A model generated the notes under the pieces. The model had not been told where the DNA came from. It worked only from the letters and a program-made list of their open reading frames with translations, and did not search any database. From positions 1 through 39,289 of IMG/VR virus record IMGVR_UViG_3300037041_000717: 39,289 nucleotides of DNA. One strand, given 5' to 3'. Source of the DNA: a virus. The translations under genes were made by a program, and so were the position numbers. Positions 14,644 to 22,026 of this stretch are shown here, piece after piece (the stretch's first letter is position 1; each line of letters starts with the position of its first letter).

Positions 14644-14884
14644 TTTCACCTACCTGAACCAACTGCCGGTGCAGGATCTTATCGACCGCGCCGCGCGCGG
14701 CAACTGGACCGGCCCTGAGGCGCACATGATCCGCGCGCTTGTAGACCGTTTGGAGGAGCACATTGACGCCGCCGCCGAATATGACCGGCTGAACGACGAA
14801 TTGATAGACGCGAACCAGCGCGCGGAATCCTGGCGGGAGGAAGCGCAAGCGGTTCAGCGCCAGCTTGACCGGGTGCGCGGTTGA
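14633..14884 (+). CDS. 83-residue coiled-coil protein, unknown
   Basis: ATG 14633 has AAGGA upstream. The product is MTHDFTYLNQLPVQDLIDRA followed by a long charged helix (RLEEHIDAAAEYDRLNDELI and onwards) with heptad-like Leu and Ala spacing. It probably dimerises. It overlaps both neighbours by a few bases, which fits a translationally coupled early operon. Confidence 0.6.
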   Translation: MTHDFTYLNQLPVQDLIDRAARGNWTGPEAHMIRALVDRLEEHIDAAAEYDRLNDELIDANQRAESWREEAQAVQRQLDRVRG

Positions 14885-15093
14885 ACGCAGATCCAGCCTA
14901 TTGGGCCGCCAACGTCGCGCCACTCGACGACGCAACGCTGTTGCGCTTCATTGACGCGGTGGAGGCCCGCCGCGACAAGTACCAAGTCGCCCTTGCGGCC
15001 GCACTGGCGGAAGGCCGCCGCCGCAACTTGATACCAAACGAAAAAGACCCGGCAGTTATGCCGGGTCCAGTCACAGGGAGGAGGAAAACGTGA
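14881..15093 (+). CDS. 70-residue helical protein with TTG start
   Basis: The frame starts at TTG 14881, overlapping the previous stop as TTGA, and ends at 15093 just after the GTG of the next gene. The product, MNADPAYWAANVAPLDDATL then RFIDAVEARRDKYQVALAAA, is helical with a basic tail. Its last third spans a terminator that works on the other strand (15041-15067), so its C-terminus may be constrained by that element. No family was recognised. Confidence 0.45.
   Translation: MNADPAYWAANVAPLDDATLLRFIDAVEARRDKYQVALAAALAEGRRRNLIPNEKDPAVMPGPVTGRRKT
15041..15067 (-). terminator. Minus-strand terminator of the replication operon, inside plus-strand genes
   Basis: A perfect 9-bp stem GACCCGGCA/TGCCGGGTC (15046-15067, loop GTTA) is preceded on the plus strand by AAAAA (15041-15045). 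On the minus strand it therefore reads stem then TTTTT. It would stop replication-operon transcripts about 490 bases after the primase stop at 15534, after they run antisense to three plus-strand genes. Confidence 0.8.
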
Positions 15094-15476
15094 GAACCAT
15101 ACGCCGCAATTCGGTAGACGTAAAGGCCCATATTGAGCACCTATGGGAGGACCGGTGCGCCTACGTCGCCGCTCAGATCCGCCGCTATCCAATCGCCGCG
15201 GTGCTGGCCGCCGTCGCCAATGCCCACGGCTACGGCGTCACGGCGCTACGGTCCAAGGCCCGCACGCGGCACCTGGCAATGGCCCGGCACCACGCCGTGT
15301 GGGAGCTTCGGCGCCGACGGCTCGATATGTCCTTCCAGCAGATCGCCGCGGAGCTGGACCGGATCAATCACGCGACGGCGCTGCACTCATGGCAGACCTT
15401 TTGCGAGATGGTGCGGCGCGGCGAGTATGTTGCGGCCCGCGCGGCCGTGGCAACAGAACTGGGCGACGAGGCATGA
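15090..15476 (+). CDS. DnaA domain IV-like DNA-binding protein
   Basis: The protein has 128 residues with a GTG start behind GGGAGGAGGAAAAC. Residues about 35-100 match the C-terminal DNA-binding domain of DnaA. The region GYGVTALRSKARTRHLAMAR corresponds to the DnaA basic loop and helix ahead of the helix-turn-helix. SFQQIAAELDRINHATALHS corresponds to the segment ending DHTTVLHA, with the His and one Thr kept and Asp changed to Asn. It has no AAA+ ATPase. It could mark the phage origin, compete for host DnaA boxes or regulate early genes. Its target may be one of the repeats at 11399-11760. That link is inference. Confidence 0.65.
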   Translation: MRTIRRNSVDVKAHIEHLWEDRCAYVAAQIRRYPIAAVLAAVANAHGYGVTALRSKARTRHLAMARHHAVWELRRRRLDMSFQQIAAELDRINHATALHSWQTFCEMVRRGEYVAARAAVATELGDEA

Positions 15477-15532
15477 TCTACGTCGCCGCCCTTGTGCTTG
15501 CGGCCCTAGTCGCCGCCTGGCTCGATCTGTAG
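15473..15532 (+). CDS. 19-residue hydrophobic micropeptide
   Basis: ATG 15473 overlaps the previous stop (ATGA), and TAG 15532 lies one base before the primase stop on the other strand. The peptide MIYVAALVLAALVAAWLDL is a single predicted membrane segment. It is a candidate only: the frame is short enough to arise by chance, but the coupled start and purely hydrophobic content are suggestive. Confidence 0.35.
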   Translation: MIYVAALVLAALVAAWLDL

Positions 15533-15533
15533 C

Positions 15534-17843
15534 CTACTTGACCAGCTTCAATCCCGGCTCCGGCGGCTGTTCCAGCATCCGCCGGATTTCACTTTTGGTG
15601 TACAGCTTCAGCATGTCGGGCCGCGCCCAGATGTTCTTCTTGGTCTGGTACTCAGCCGACTTGACCGCGCCCAGATCCTCCCAGCCCGCCTCTTTCAGTG
15701 CGTGCAGGATCGCCGCCGTCGGGATCTTGACGTTACCTGGCGAGCCTAGCTGCAACGTGTTGGCCAGCTTATGCCACGGCCCAGCGACATAGCCCGCCGC
15801 GAACTCGGGCGATGGCCGCTCGATCTGCTCGACAATGTAGCTTTCGGCCATGCTGCGGCCGTTCTCGATCAGGCGCGTGCGGTAGTCTGTCCACGGCGGC
15901 ATGGCGGCCGGGTTGAACGCCGACACGTCACGCTCTTTCAGCCATCGCGCGATGGCCACAAGGCCGCCCTCTTTCTTGTACCAGTCCCAAAGCCGTTTCG
16001 CTTCCGGCTTGGTCATGCGCGGCGCGTGCGACCAGAGACAGAACCAGCGCCGGTCCTGCGTCGGCAGCGTGATCGGCACCGGGTCATTGGTGAACGCCAG
16101 CACCATGAGCCGGTTGACCATGTCGTATGGATGCAGGCCCTTGCGCTCGATAGGTAATGTGTCGGGCGGGGCCGCGATGATCGGTTTGAGCTTATTGGAC
16201 AGTGACCGGCGCTGCGACGCTTCCGGTTCCTTCAACTCGTTCAGGATCAGGATTTCGCTTTCCAGCGCATAGCCCCAGCGCGAATTGATGCCGTCGGCGT
16301 CAACAAGGCCGCGGTTGCGCAGGTCCGGCCCGCAGACGGACCAGATGAAGGGGAACCAGAGCGTGTCCTTGCCGCAGCCCTCGTCGCCGCCGTGCAGGAC
16401 CGCATGGTTGATCTTGACCTCGGGATGCTGAAGCTTGAACGCCATCACGTCGAAGACGTGCTCCCGCTCGACCGGATCAGGGATCAGCAACTCGGCATGG
16501 GCCAGCCACGGTGAAATTTCACTGGCCGCAGGACCGGACAGGTCGGGCCGCGCGTTCACCCAGCGGTTGCCGTACACGTCGCCGTTCTTGGCAACCAGCA
16601 CGCTCTCGCCCGCCGCATAGGTCATGCCGCGCAGCACGCGGCTCCCAGCGCCTTGGCGGTTCTCGTCAAAGCATATCGACGCCTCGACGCGGCGCGCAGT
16701 GTGGACCGACTTGCACTCGACGTGCCGGAATATGGCGTTGAACGACGACCGCGACAGTTCCTGCCGGTCGATCATGTCGAAATAGCTGTCATCCTCAACG
16801 ACATAGGCAAAGCGGCCGAACCAGTCCCGCTTGGTCAACCGCCCCAGTTCCTTGCGTTCGACCTCAGCCACGACCGTTGCCGCGGTGTCTGGAAACGTCT
16901 GCGTGGGCCGGATCGTATCGGCCACCATGGCCATGCGCTCGGCCACCAACTCCTCGCGGAAACCCGGCGTGACCTTCGGGCCGCCCTGCTCGGCCACCCA
17001 AGAGAGGAATGCGCTGCTGTCGAGGTGCTCGCAATGGCCATGATAGCAGCAGAACGCCCGGTTGACCGGCGAGTAGCGGCCCTCGATCTGGCCGTCCGTG
17101 TGCTCGTGATTGTTAGGGCAGACGACGCCGCACCAGCCCTCGGCGTTGACGTTGGAGAGCACCAGCCCGGCGTCCGAGAGCCAACGCAGCACGCTGTCGC
17201 TGCCGGTGTCGCGGATCTTGATGGTCAGCAGCCCCGCACCTTCCGCCTCGCCCGGCGTGACGCCCAGCGCCTCGCAGATGGCGGGCAGCGTGAACTCGCG
17301 GCCCGGGTGAAATTTCACCAGCCGCGCCTTGAACCCGTCTGCACCCGGCTTCTGGTTGACCGCGCCCGGCAGGCGGCAGTTGCGCACGGCGTTGGTGGCA
17401 CCTGGGTCCGTGTAGCCTGCGGCCGCAATGGCCGTGATGGCCGCGACGTACTCGCCCTTGGTCGGCTGCTCGCGGAACGCATAGCCCCACTGGTAGTTGC
17501 CGGGCGATGTCTCGACGATCCACGTCGGCTCTAGCGGCGGCTCCTTGGACTTCGTGCCGATGTCGTCCAGCATCATGAACAGGACGTACTCGCAGTTGGC
17601 GTTGGACGCCGACACCCTGCCGTCCTTGAAACGGTCGAGAATGAACGCGCCCGTGTTGATGAACCAACTCTGCCCGTCCTTGATGCGCGCGATGTCCGGC
17701 AGGAACGCGGGCCAAGTGTACTTGGGCGTGCCGTCCTTGTGTGTCGCCTGCTGGCCGTCATACATCACGGCCTTCTGGCGCACGATCAGCGCCGTCTCGC
17801 CGTCCGGTGCTAGGCCGGTCAGGTAGTCCAGAAATTCCGACAT
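15534..17843 (-). CDS. Primase-helicase (RepB/AEP-like primase plus DUF5906 P-loop helicase)
   Basis: The protein has 769 residues. The N-terminal part resembles a primase of the RepB/AEP type: FMMLDDIG (Asp93, Asp94), SPGNYQWG (113-120) and RNCRLPGAVNQK (154-165). A Cys/His cluster at 238-273 (Cys238, Cys242, His246, Cys265, Cys266, His268, Cys271) suggests zinc. The C-terminal helicase has Walker A GGDEGCGKDT (485-494), Walker B-like ILILNE (531-536) and VLAFTNDPVPI then QDRRWFCLW, as in DUF5906. It would prime and unwind the phage genome for the family A polymerase. The leader is AGAGGAAAAC. It is the last gene of the operon and carries two copies of the GGTGAAATTTCACC motif. Confidence 0.85.
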   Translation of the reverse strand: MSEFLDYLTGLAPDGETALIVRQKAVMYDGQQATHKDGTPKYTWPAFLPDIARIKDGQSWFINTGAFILDRFKDGRVSASNANCEYVLFMMLDDIGTKSKEPPLEPTWIVETSPGNYQWGYAFREQPTKGEYVAAITAIAAAGYTDPGATNAVRNCRLPGAVNQKPGADGFKARLVKFHPGREFTLPAICEALGVTPGEAEGAGLLTIKIRDTGSDSVLRWLSDAGLVLSNVNAEGWCGVVCPNNHEHTDGQIEGRYSPVNRAFCCYHGHCEHLDSSAFLSWVAEQGGPKVTPGFREELVAERMAMVADTIRPTQTFPDTAATVVAEVERKELGRLTKRDWFGRFAYVVEDDSYFDMIDRQELSRSSFNAIFRHVECKSVHTARRVEASICFDENRQGAGSRVLRGMTYAAGESVLVAKNGDVYGNRWVNARPDLSGPAASEISPWLAHAELLIPDPVEREHVFDVMAFKLQHPEVKINHAVLHGGDEGCGKDTLWFPFIWSVCGPDLRNRGLVDADGINSRWGYALESEILILNELKEPEASQRRSLSNKLKPIIAAPPDTLPIERKGLHPYDMVNRLMVLAFTNDPVPITLPTQDRRWFCLWSHAPRMTKPEAKRLWDWYKKEGGLVAIARWLKERDVSAFNPAAMPPWTDYRTRLIENGRSMAESYIVEQIERPSPEFAAGYVAGPWHKLANTLQLGSPGNVKIPTAAILHALKEAGWEDLGAVKSAEYQTKKNIWARPDMLKLYTKSEIRRMLEQPPEPGLKLVK
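16510..16523. promoter_or_regulatory. Copy 2 of the GGTGAAATTTCACC motif, inside the primase gene
   Basis: The sequence GGTGAAATTTCACT matches 13 of 14 bases of the palindrome at 13448. The local protein sequence is SEISP, different from that at copy 3 (KFHP), so the similarity does not come from a repeated peptide. Confidence 0.5.
17306..17319. promoter_or_regulatory. Copy 3 of the GGTGAAATTTCACC motif, inside the primase gene
   Basis: The sequence is a perfect 14 of 14 match to the palindrome centre at 13448. It is read in a different codon phase from copy 2. It lies about 540 bases inside the 5' part of the primase-helicase gene. Confidence 0.55.
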
Positions 17844-17862
17844 GTTTTCCTCTTTCTTGTCG

Positions 17863-18216
17863 CTATTTCAGTGTGCGGAATGCGATGGCGTTTCTCACGG
17901 TTCTCACACGCGCTCGCACGCGGTTGCCGTCGTTGCCACTCTTGACGACCCATCCCTTGGCCGTTCTTCCTACGATCACGCCAACGTGATTACGCCAAAC
18001 GACGATGGCGCCGATCCGCGCCCGCGTTGGACGGCCAATCTTGGCCCAGTTCCGCGCCCGCCACAGATCCTTGCGGTGCGGCATTCCGAAATAGTGGGCC
18101 AGATAGCAGCCGCACCAGCGTGACGGGCAGCCCCTCGGCTGACCAGGCTCGCGGGCCTCGACGTTGCCAGCGGAGATCAACAGCGCGGCCAGCGCCGCAA
18201 GCAGAACGTTCTTCAT
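17863..18216 (-). CDS. Secreted CHAP/NlpC-like cysteine hydrolase
   Basis: The protein has 117 residues. A signal peptide is clear: MKNVLLAALAALLISAG, with probable cleavage after VEA at about 21. The mature part has Cys35 and Cys37 in RWCGCYLAHYF, then RIGAIVVWRNHVGVIVGR with His77, then KSGNDGNRV. The Cys and His order fits CHAP/NlpC-type peptidoglycan hydrolases. I recall similar proteins in rhizobial genomes. The start ATG 18216 follows GAGGTGA. It sits between polymerase and primase-helicase in the replication operon, an odd place for a cell-wall enzyme; a separate endolysin is present at 27766. Confidence 0.6.
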   Translation of the reverse strand: MKNVLLAALAALLISAGNVEAREPGQPRGCPSRWCGCYLAHYFGMPHRKDLWRARNWAKIGRPTRARIGAIVVWRNHVGVIVGRTAKGWVVKSGNDGNRVRARVRTVRNAIAFRTLK

Positions 18217-18224
18217 GGATCACC

Positions 18225-20189
18225 TCACTTGCCGTATCGTTGCATCACCTTGCCGCTGGCCCCTAGAGGGAGGCCGTCAGCCCAAGCGGGAGGAGTGACC
18301 ATAACAGCCCGCATCGCGGCTGCCAATTCTTCTGATTTATCTGTATCAATCTCGGCTACAATTTCGTCATGGACGTGCAGCACGACTTCGACGCCCGCGG
18401 CGTCCAGTTCACGCAGCGCCTCGCGCAGGATGTCGTTGGCGGTGGCCTGCACGATGTTCTCGCACGCCAGCCCTTTCCAGAGCCGCGCACGCGGCCACTC
18501 CTTCGCGTCCGCTGCGGGCTTCCACGACGCCTTGGCGTAGGACACGCCGTCTTCCTCGAAGCGCGCGTAGGGGTAACAGAGCACGCGACCTGACGGCAGC
18601 GCATACCAGAGATGCTCGCCCTGCATCATGTACTGGACGCGGCCCGCCTTGAACACCTCGCCGGGCCGCCGGATGGCGCGCGTATAGGCGTGCTCCAGAT
18701 CCGACCAGAACGGCACGGCCCACGGGTTGGCGCGACGCCACAGATCGACCGTGCGCCTCGCCTCGCTCTCGGGCATATGGACGCCGTAGACGCGGCCCAT
18801 GGCGCTGAACGCGCCCACGCCGCCGCCGAACCCGCAAGCGAGAACTGCAACTTTCCCGAGCTGGCGCTGCTCGTCGGTGACGGCGGCCTCGTCCACGTTG
18901 AACATGCGCGAGGCCACGGCGACGTAGATGTCGCGGCCTTCGCGGAACACGTCCAGCGTCTCCTCGCCGTGCATTGACAGCCACGGCGTGACGCGGGCCT
19001 CGATCTGGGCGTAGTCGAACACGGCGAAGGACTTGCCTTCGGCAGGGATCAGCGCCGGGCGCAGCATCGACTTGAGCACGTCGGTGACGCGCTTGCCGAA
19101 CTCAGGCACGATCTGGTGCCCGCGCACCAGCGCCTGGCGGGCTAGTTCAGGATCTCGGGCGCACTTTCGAGGGAAGTTGTGAACCTGCAATCCGTAGCTT
19201 GACGCTCGGCCTGTAGCTGAACCGCCCGCGAATACAAAAGCACCCCTGACGCGACTGTCGAGATCATCTGAGAGCGATGCAGCTCGCTCAAACTTCGCCA
19301 CGGACGATGCCCAGAGATCGTCCGCGCACTGCACCACTTCAGCGACTTCCGGGGGTACTTCATCAGGGTTCTCCATTGCCAAGAGGTTACCGCGCACGGT
19401 CTTGTCGATGCTAGCCTTTTGCACGCCGTCCTTCCAGACCATCATCATGGCCTTGGCCTGCGGCCCGACGCGCTCCAGCACCCACTCGCGCATACGGGGG
19501 CTGCGCACGCTGGTGAGCCCGGTGATCTCGCGGAAGATCGTCTCGATCTCGTCCTGCTCGGCAGCGGCGTACTTGACGGCGGCTTGGGCCAGCGGACGGT
19601 CGAGGCGCACGCCCCGGTCGTTGATGCGCTCGTTGACGTGATAGTCGAGCAACTCCTCATCCGTCAGGCCGCGCATGGCCTTGGAGAAGGCCCGCATGGC
19701 CCGCACGTCCTGCTCGCAATACTCAATCATCTCCTGCATCAGCCCGGCGTCCTCGCGGAACGCGCCGTTGCCCTGCGGGATCGACAGCGCCCGCACCAGC
19801 GCCGCACCGCGGTGATCCTTCTTCATGCCGACCCCTGCGAAGCGGCCCACGTCCTCTAGGCTGCCCGGCGCGCAGTTGGCGCGGGCCTGAGCCGCAGTGC
19901 AGTAGAACCGCTCTAGAGCGGGCTCCGGTACGCCAAAGTCAGGACAGATGACGTACCAGAAGATCAGCCGTTCAAAGGCGGCGTTGTGCGCGCGGATCTG
20001 CACGCCAGAAAGAATTGCCGCCGAAACTTTCTGCGGAAAGGACTGGTCGGGCGTCCACGTCTGCACGTCCTCGTCGTCGAAGGCGTAGGACATGCAGAGC
20101 ACTTGTGTGGAGGGGTCTTGGGCGTAGTTGTACACGCCCCGGCTCGGCAGGTCGCAGCGCGAGCGGGTTTCAAAATCGCAATAGAGCAT
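18225..20189 (-). CDS. DNA polymerase, family A, with 3'-5' exonuclease domain
   Basis: The protein has 654 residues. The N-terminal exonuclease shows CDFETRS (Asp5, Glu7), AHNAAFER (67-74) and YCEQD (157-161). The polymerase has motif A FDYAQIEAR (391-399), motif B RQLGKVAVLACGFGGG (442-457) and motif C HVHDEI (605-610). It lacks a 5' nuclease domain, as in T7 and similar phages. It copies the phage genome with the primase-helicase in the same operon. The start at ATG 20189 lacks a Shine-Dalgarno sequence and lies ten bases after a large hairpin, which suggests special translation control. Confidence 0.93.
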   Translation of the reverse strand: MLYCDFETRSRCDLPSRGVYNYAQDPSTQVLCMSYAFDDEDVQTWTPDQSFPQKVSAAILSGVQIRAHNAAFERLIFWYVICPDFGVPEPALERFYCTAAQARANCAPGSLEDVGRFAGVGMKKDHRGAALVRALSIPQGNGAFREDAGLMQEMIEYCEQDVRAMRAFSKAMRGLTDEELLDYHVNERINDRGVRLDRPLAQAAVKYAAAEQDEIETIFREITGLTSVRSPRMREWVLERVGPQAKAMMMVWKDGVQKASIDKTVRGNLLAMENPDEVPPEVAEVVQCADDLWASSVAKFERAASLSDDLDSRVRGAFVFAGGSATGRASSYGLQVHNFPRKCARDPELARQALVRGHQIVPEFGKRVTDVLKSMLRPALIPAEGKSFAVFDYAQIEARVTPWLSMHGEETLDVFREGRDIYVAVASRMFNVDEAAVTDEQRQLGKVAVLACGFGGGVGAFSAMGRVYGVHMPESEARRTVDLWRRANPWAVPFWSDLEHAYTRAIRRPGEVFKAGRVQYMMQGEHLWYALPSGRVLCYPYARFEEDGVSYAKASWKPAADAKEWPRARLWKGLACENIVQATANDILREALRELDAAGVEVVLHVHDEIVAEIDTDKSEELAAAMRAVMVTPPAWADGLPLGASGKVMQRYGK

Positions 20190-20198
20190 GGTGTGAAC

Positions 20199-20234
20199 GC
20201 GGCGGGCTGCCGGGTGGGTTAAGCAGCCCGCCGC
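20199..20234 (-). other. 12-bp perfect hairpin just upstream of the polymerase start
   Basis: The stem GCGGCGGGCTGC/GCAGCCCGCCGC has a 12-base loop. It fills the gap between the stop at 20241 and the polymerase ATG at 20189. No T-run follows on either strand. It could attenuate transcription, protect an mRNA end or control polymerase translation. Confidence 0.75.
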
Positions 20235-20240
20235 TCTCCC

Positions 20241-20888
20241 TTAGCCCGCGCGACGACGACGCGTCGGCGCGGCTTCGGTGGCCGGGACGGCGTCAGCAGG
20301 AGGGGCATCGTCCTGCTTGCCGTCCAGACCCAACCAGCCCACGATGTCGAACACGGGCGTGAAGATACGGCCGTATGACTTGTGGGTATAGTGGTCCTTC
20401 TTCAGCTTCACCGTCGGCACCGGCTTGGCCTGATCGGCCTCGACCTGCGCGGCGATGTCAAGGGCCAGCTTCTGCACGGCACGCTTGCCGCCGACGCTGG
20501 TCACGCTGTAGCGCACCTCAAGCCCTTCGTCCTCGCCGGACAGGCACTTGAGGCCCATGCCGACCTGAAGCTCCCAGCCGCGCTTGGCCTGCGGCGGCGC
20601 CGGATCGACTTCCGGCAGCGGCTCGTTGACCGGCACCATCTTCTCGGCCAGCACCTCGCCATCGCCCCAGGCGATGTAGCCGTGCACGAACGAGAACGGG
20701 TTGACGGCCCAGGTGCTGCCGTCCTCGACCTCGGTCTGGTCAGCGCCGAACACCCAGTGCCCGGTCTTGTCCATCTTGAGGATCGCCACGCCGTCGGAAC
20801 CGCCGACGCTCGCATCGAGCGAGCGCAGCGCCTGCGACAGGTTCTGGACGGAGGGAAGGTTGGCCTTAGAAAACACGATAGCGTTCAT
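20241..20888 (-). CDS. Replication-operon protein, possibly single-strand DNA binding
   Basis: The start is ATG 20888 with AAAGGA upstream. The frame could extend to 20990 but would overlap the nuclease gene. The 215 residues include a beta-rich centre (HWVFGADQTEVEDGSTWAVN, then FSFVHGYIAWGDGEVLAEKM) and a segment KKDHYTHKSYGRIFTPVFDI. The C-terminus is disordered and ends in four Arg residues. Proteins of this kind lie beside DUF2800 nucleases and PolA in phages I know. There the slot often holds an SSB-like protein (DUF2815). The SSB role is inferred from position, not from a visible fold. Confidence 0.5.
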   Translation of the reverse strand: MNAIVFSKANLPSVQNLSQALRSLDASVGGSDGVAILKMDKTGHWVFGADQTEVEDGSTWAVNPFSFVHGYIAWGDGEVLAEKMVPVNEPLPEVDPAPPQAKRGWELQVGMGLKCLSGEDEGLEVRYSVTSVGGKRAVQKLALDIAAQVEADQAKPVPTVKLKKDHYTHKSYGRIFTPVFDIVGWLGLDGKQDDAPPADAVPATEAAPTRRRRAG

Positions 20889-20901
20889 CTTATTGTCCTT
20901 T

Positions 20902-22026
20902 CTAGACAAGTTTACCAAGGGCAGCAGCAAGATGCTTGCCGACCTGCAACGACGCCGGGCGCGGATCATCCGCGGTTGCCAGCGTGTCACCCGATGAGAC
21001 GGCGGTGATGAGCCCTTCCGGCATGGCGATCTTGTGCTTCTTCAGCACCTTTTCGATTTGCGCCGGGCTCTTCAACTCCGTCAATTCCGTAGCACTACAC
21101 CCTGCTTCGGTGAGTGCTGTCAATGCCGTCTGTTCATTCACCCACTGGCGGGTGGCCCGCTTCGGCACCAGCTTCCAGCCCGGCACCTCAACACCCGCCT
21201 CCAGCAGTTCGACCGCCATCTCGCGGGCGTCCCTGATCCAGCCTTCCAGCAGGTCGATGCTGGCCAAGGCCTCCGTCAGCCTGCCCACGTTGACCGCCTT
21301 GATGTTCTCGCGCTTGGCGCGCTCGACGGCACCGTTGACCAGCGGGCAGATCGACTTGGCAGCGCACCAGCGGCAGTGGTCGCCAGAGGCCAGCGGGGCG
21401 TCCGGCTGCTGGGCCGTGCGCACCGCCATGATCAGTTCCGCCTCGAAGCGGCGCACCCGGTCGAGGTCCGTCACCCAGCGGCGCACATGCGGCGGCTGCA
21501 CGATGATCACCTCGACCGTCTCGACCCCCTCGAAGGCCCAGCGTGTCGCCTCGGTGCGAAGGGCGGCAGCCGTGTAGAAGAGCGCCTGCGGGTTCTCTTC
21601 AGCCTCGACAGGCACGCCATCACCAAACTTCCAGTCCAGCAGAATGCCGCGATTGCCAATCCGGCCAACAAGATCGGCGGAACCAAAAACACCAGGGAGA
21701 GCGTCACCAAAGCCCACCACCTGCTCGACCGCGTATTCCAACTGTCCATCAGGGTCGATCTCATCCAGCACCGCCAACGCGGGCAACAGCTTGCGCTCCA
21801 GCCGGTCCTCCGTCAACTCGATGCCGTTGTGCATCGTGCCGAGGAAATCTTCCGGCCGCTTGTTCATCTCCAGAATGGTGGCGATAACGTTGTGCAGCAG
21901 CGTGCCCTCGTCGGCGTAGCTGCTGGACGGCTTGGGCGGCACCTGCTGGACGAGCGCGACGCTGCCGGGGCAGTTGATCACGCGCTTGGCGGTCGAGCCG
22001 CCGACGATGGTTGAGTGTTGAGCCAT
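20902..22026 (-). CDS. Cas4/RecB-like PD-(D/E)XK nuclease (DUF2800)
   Basis: The protein has 374 residues. The nuclease core shows DEGTLLH (39-45), FGSADLVG (Asp118), ILLDWKFG (Asp131, Lys133) and NPQALFY (Gln147, Tyr151), the usual order of RecB-type catalytic residues. Cys19 plus Cys218-x2-Cys221-x5-Cys227 matches the four-Cys iron-sulphur arrangement of Cas4 and AddB nucleases. DUF2800 proteins accompany phage PolA operons. It probably processes DNA ends for recombination-dependent replication or degrades host DNA. No CRISPR array or other cas gene is present. Confidence 0.85.
   Translation of the reverse strand: MAQHSTIVGGSTAKRVINCPGSVALVQQVPPKPSSSYADEGTLLHNVIATILEMNKRPEDFLGTMHNGIELTEDRLERKLLPALAVLDEIDPDGQLEYAVEQVVGFGDALPGVFGSADLVGRIGNRGILLDWKFGDGVPVEAEENPQALFYTAAALRTEATRWAFEGVETVEVIIVQPPHVRRWVTDLDRVRRFEAELIMAVRTAQQPDAPLASGDHCRWCAAKSICPLVNGAVERAKRENIKAVNVGRLTEALASIDLLEGWIRDAREMAVELLEAGVEVPGWKLVPKRATRQWVNEQTALTALTEAGCSATELTELKSPAQIEKVLKKHKIAMPEGLITAVSSGDTLATADDPRPASLQVGKHLAAALGKLV

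Noticed and set aside
16653-22014. Several plus-strand frames of 121-326 residues opposite the replication operon (for example 16653, 19419, 20382, 21034)
   Set aside because: All lie wholly inside genes with clear motifs, have shadow-like composition and lack ribosome sites.
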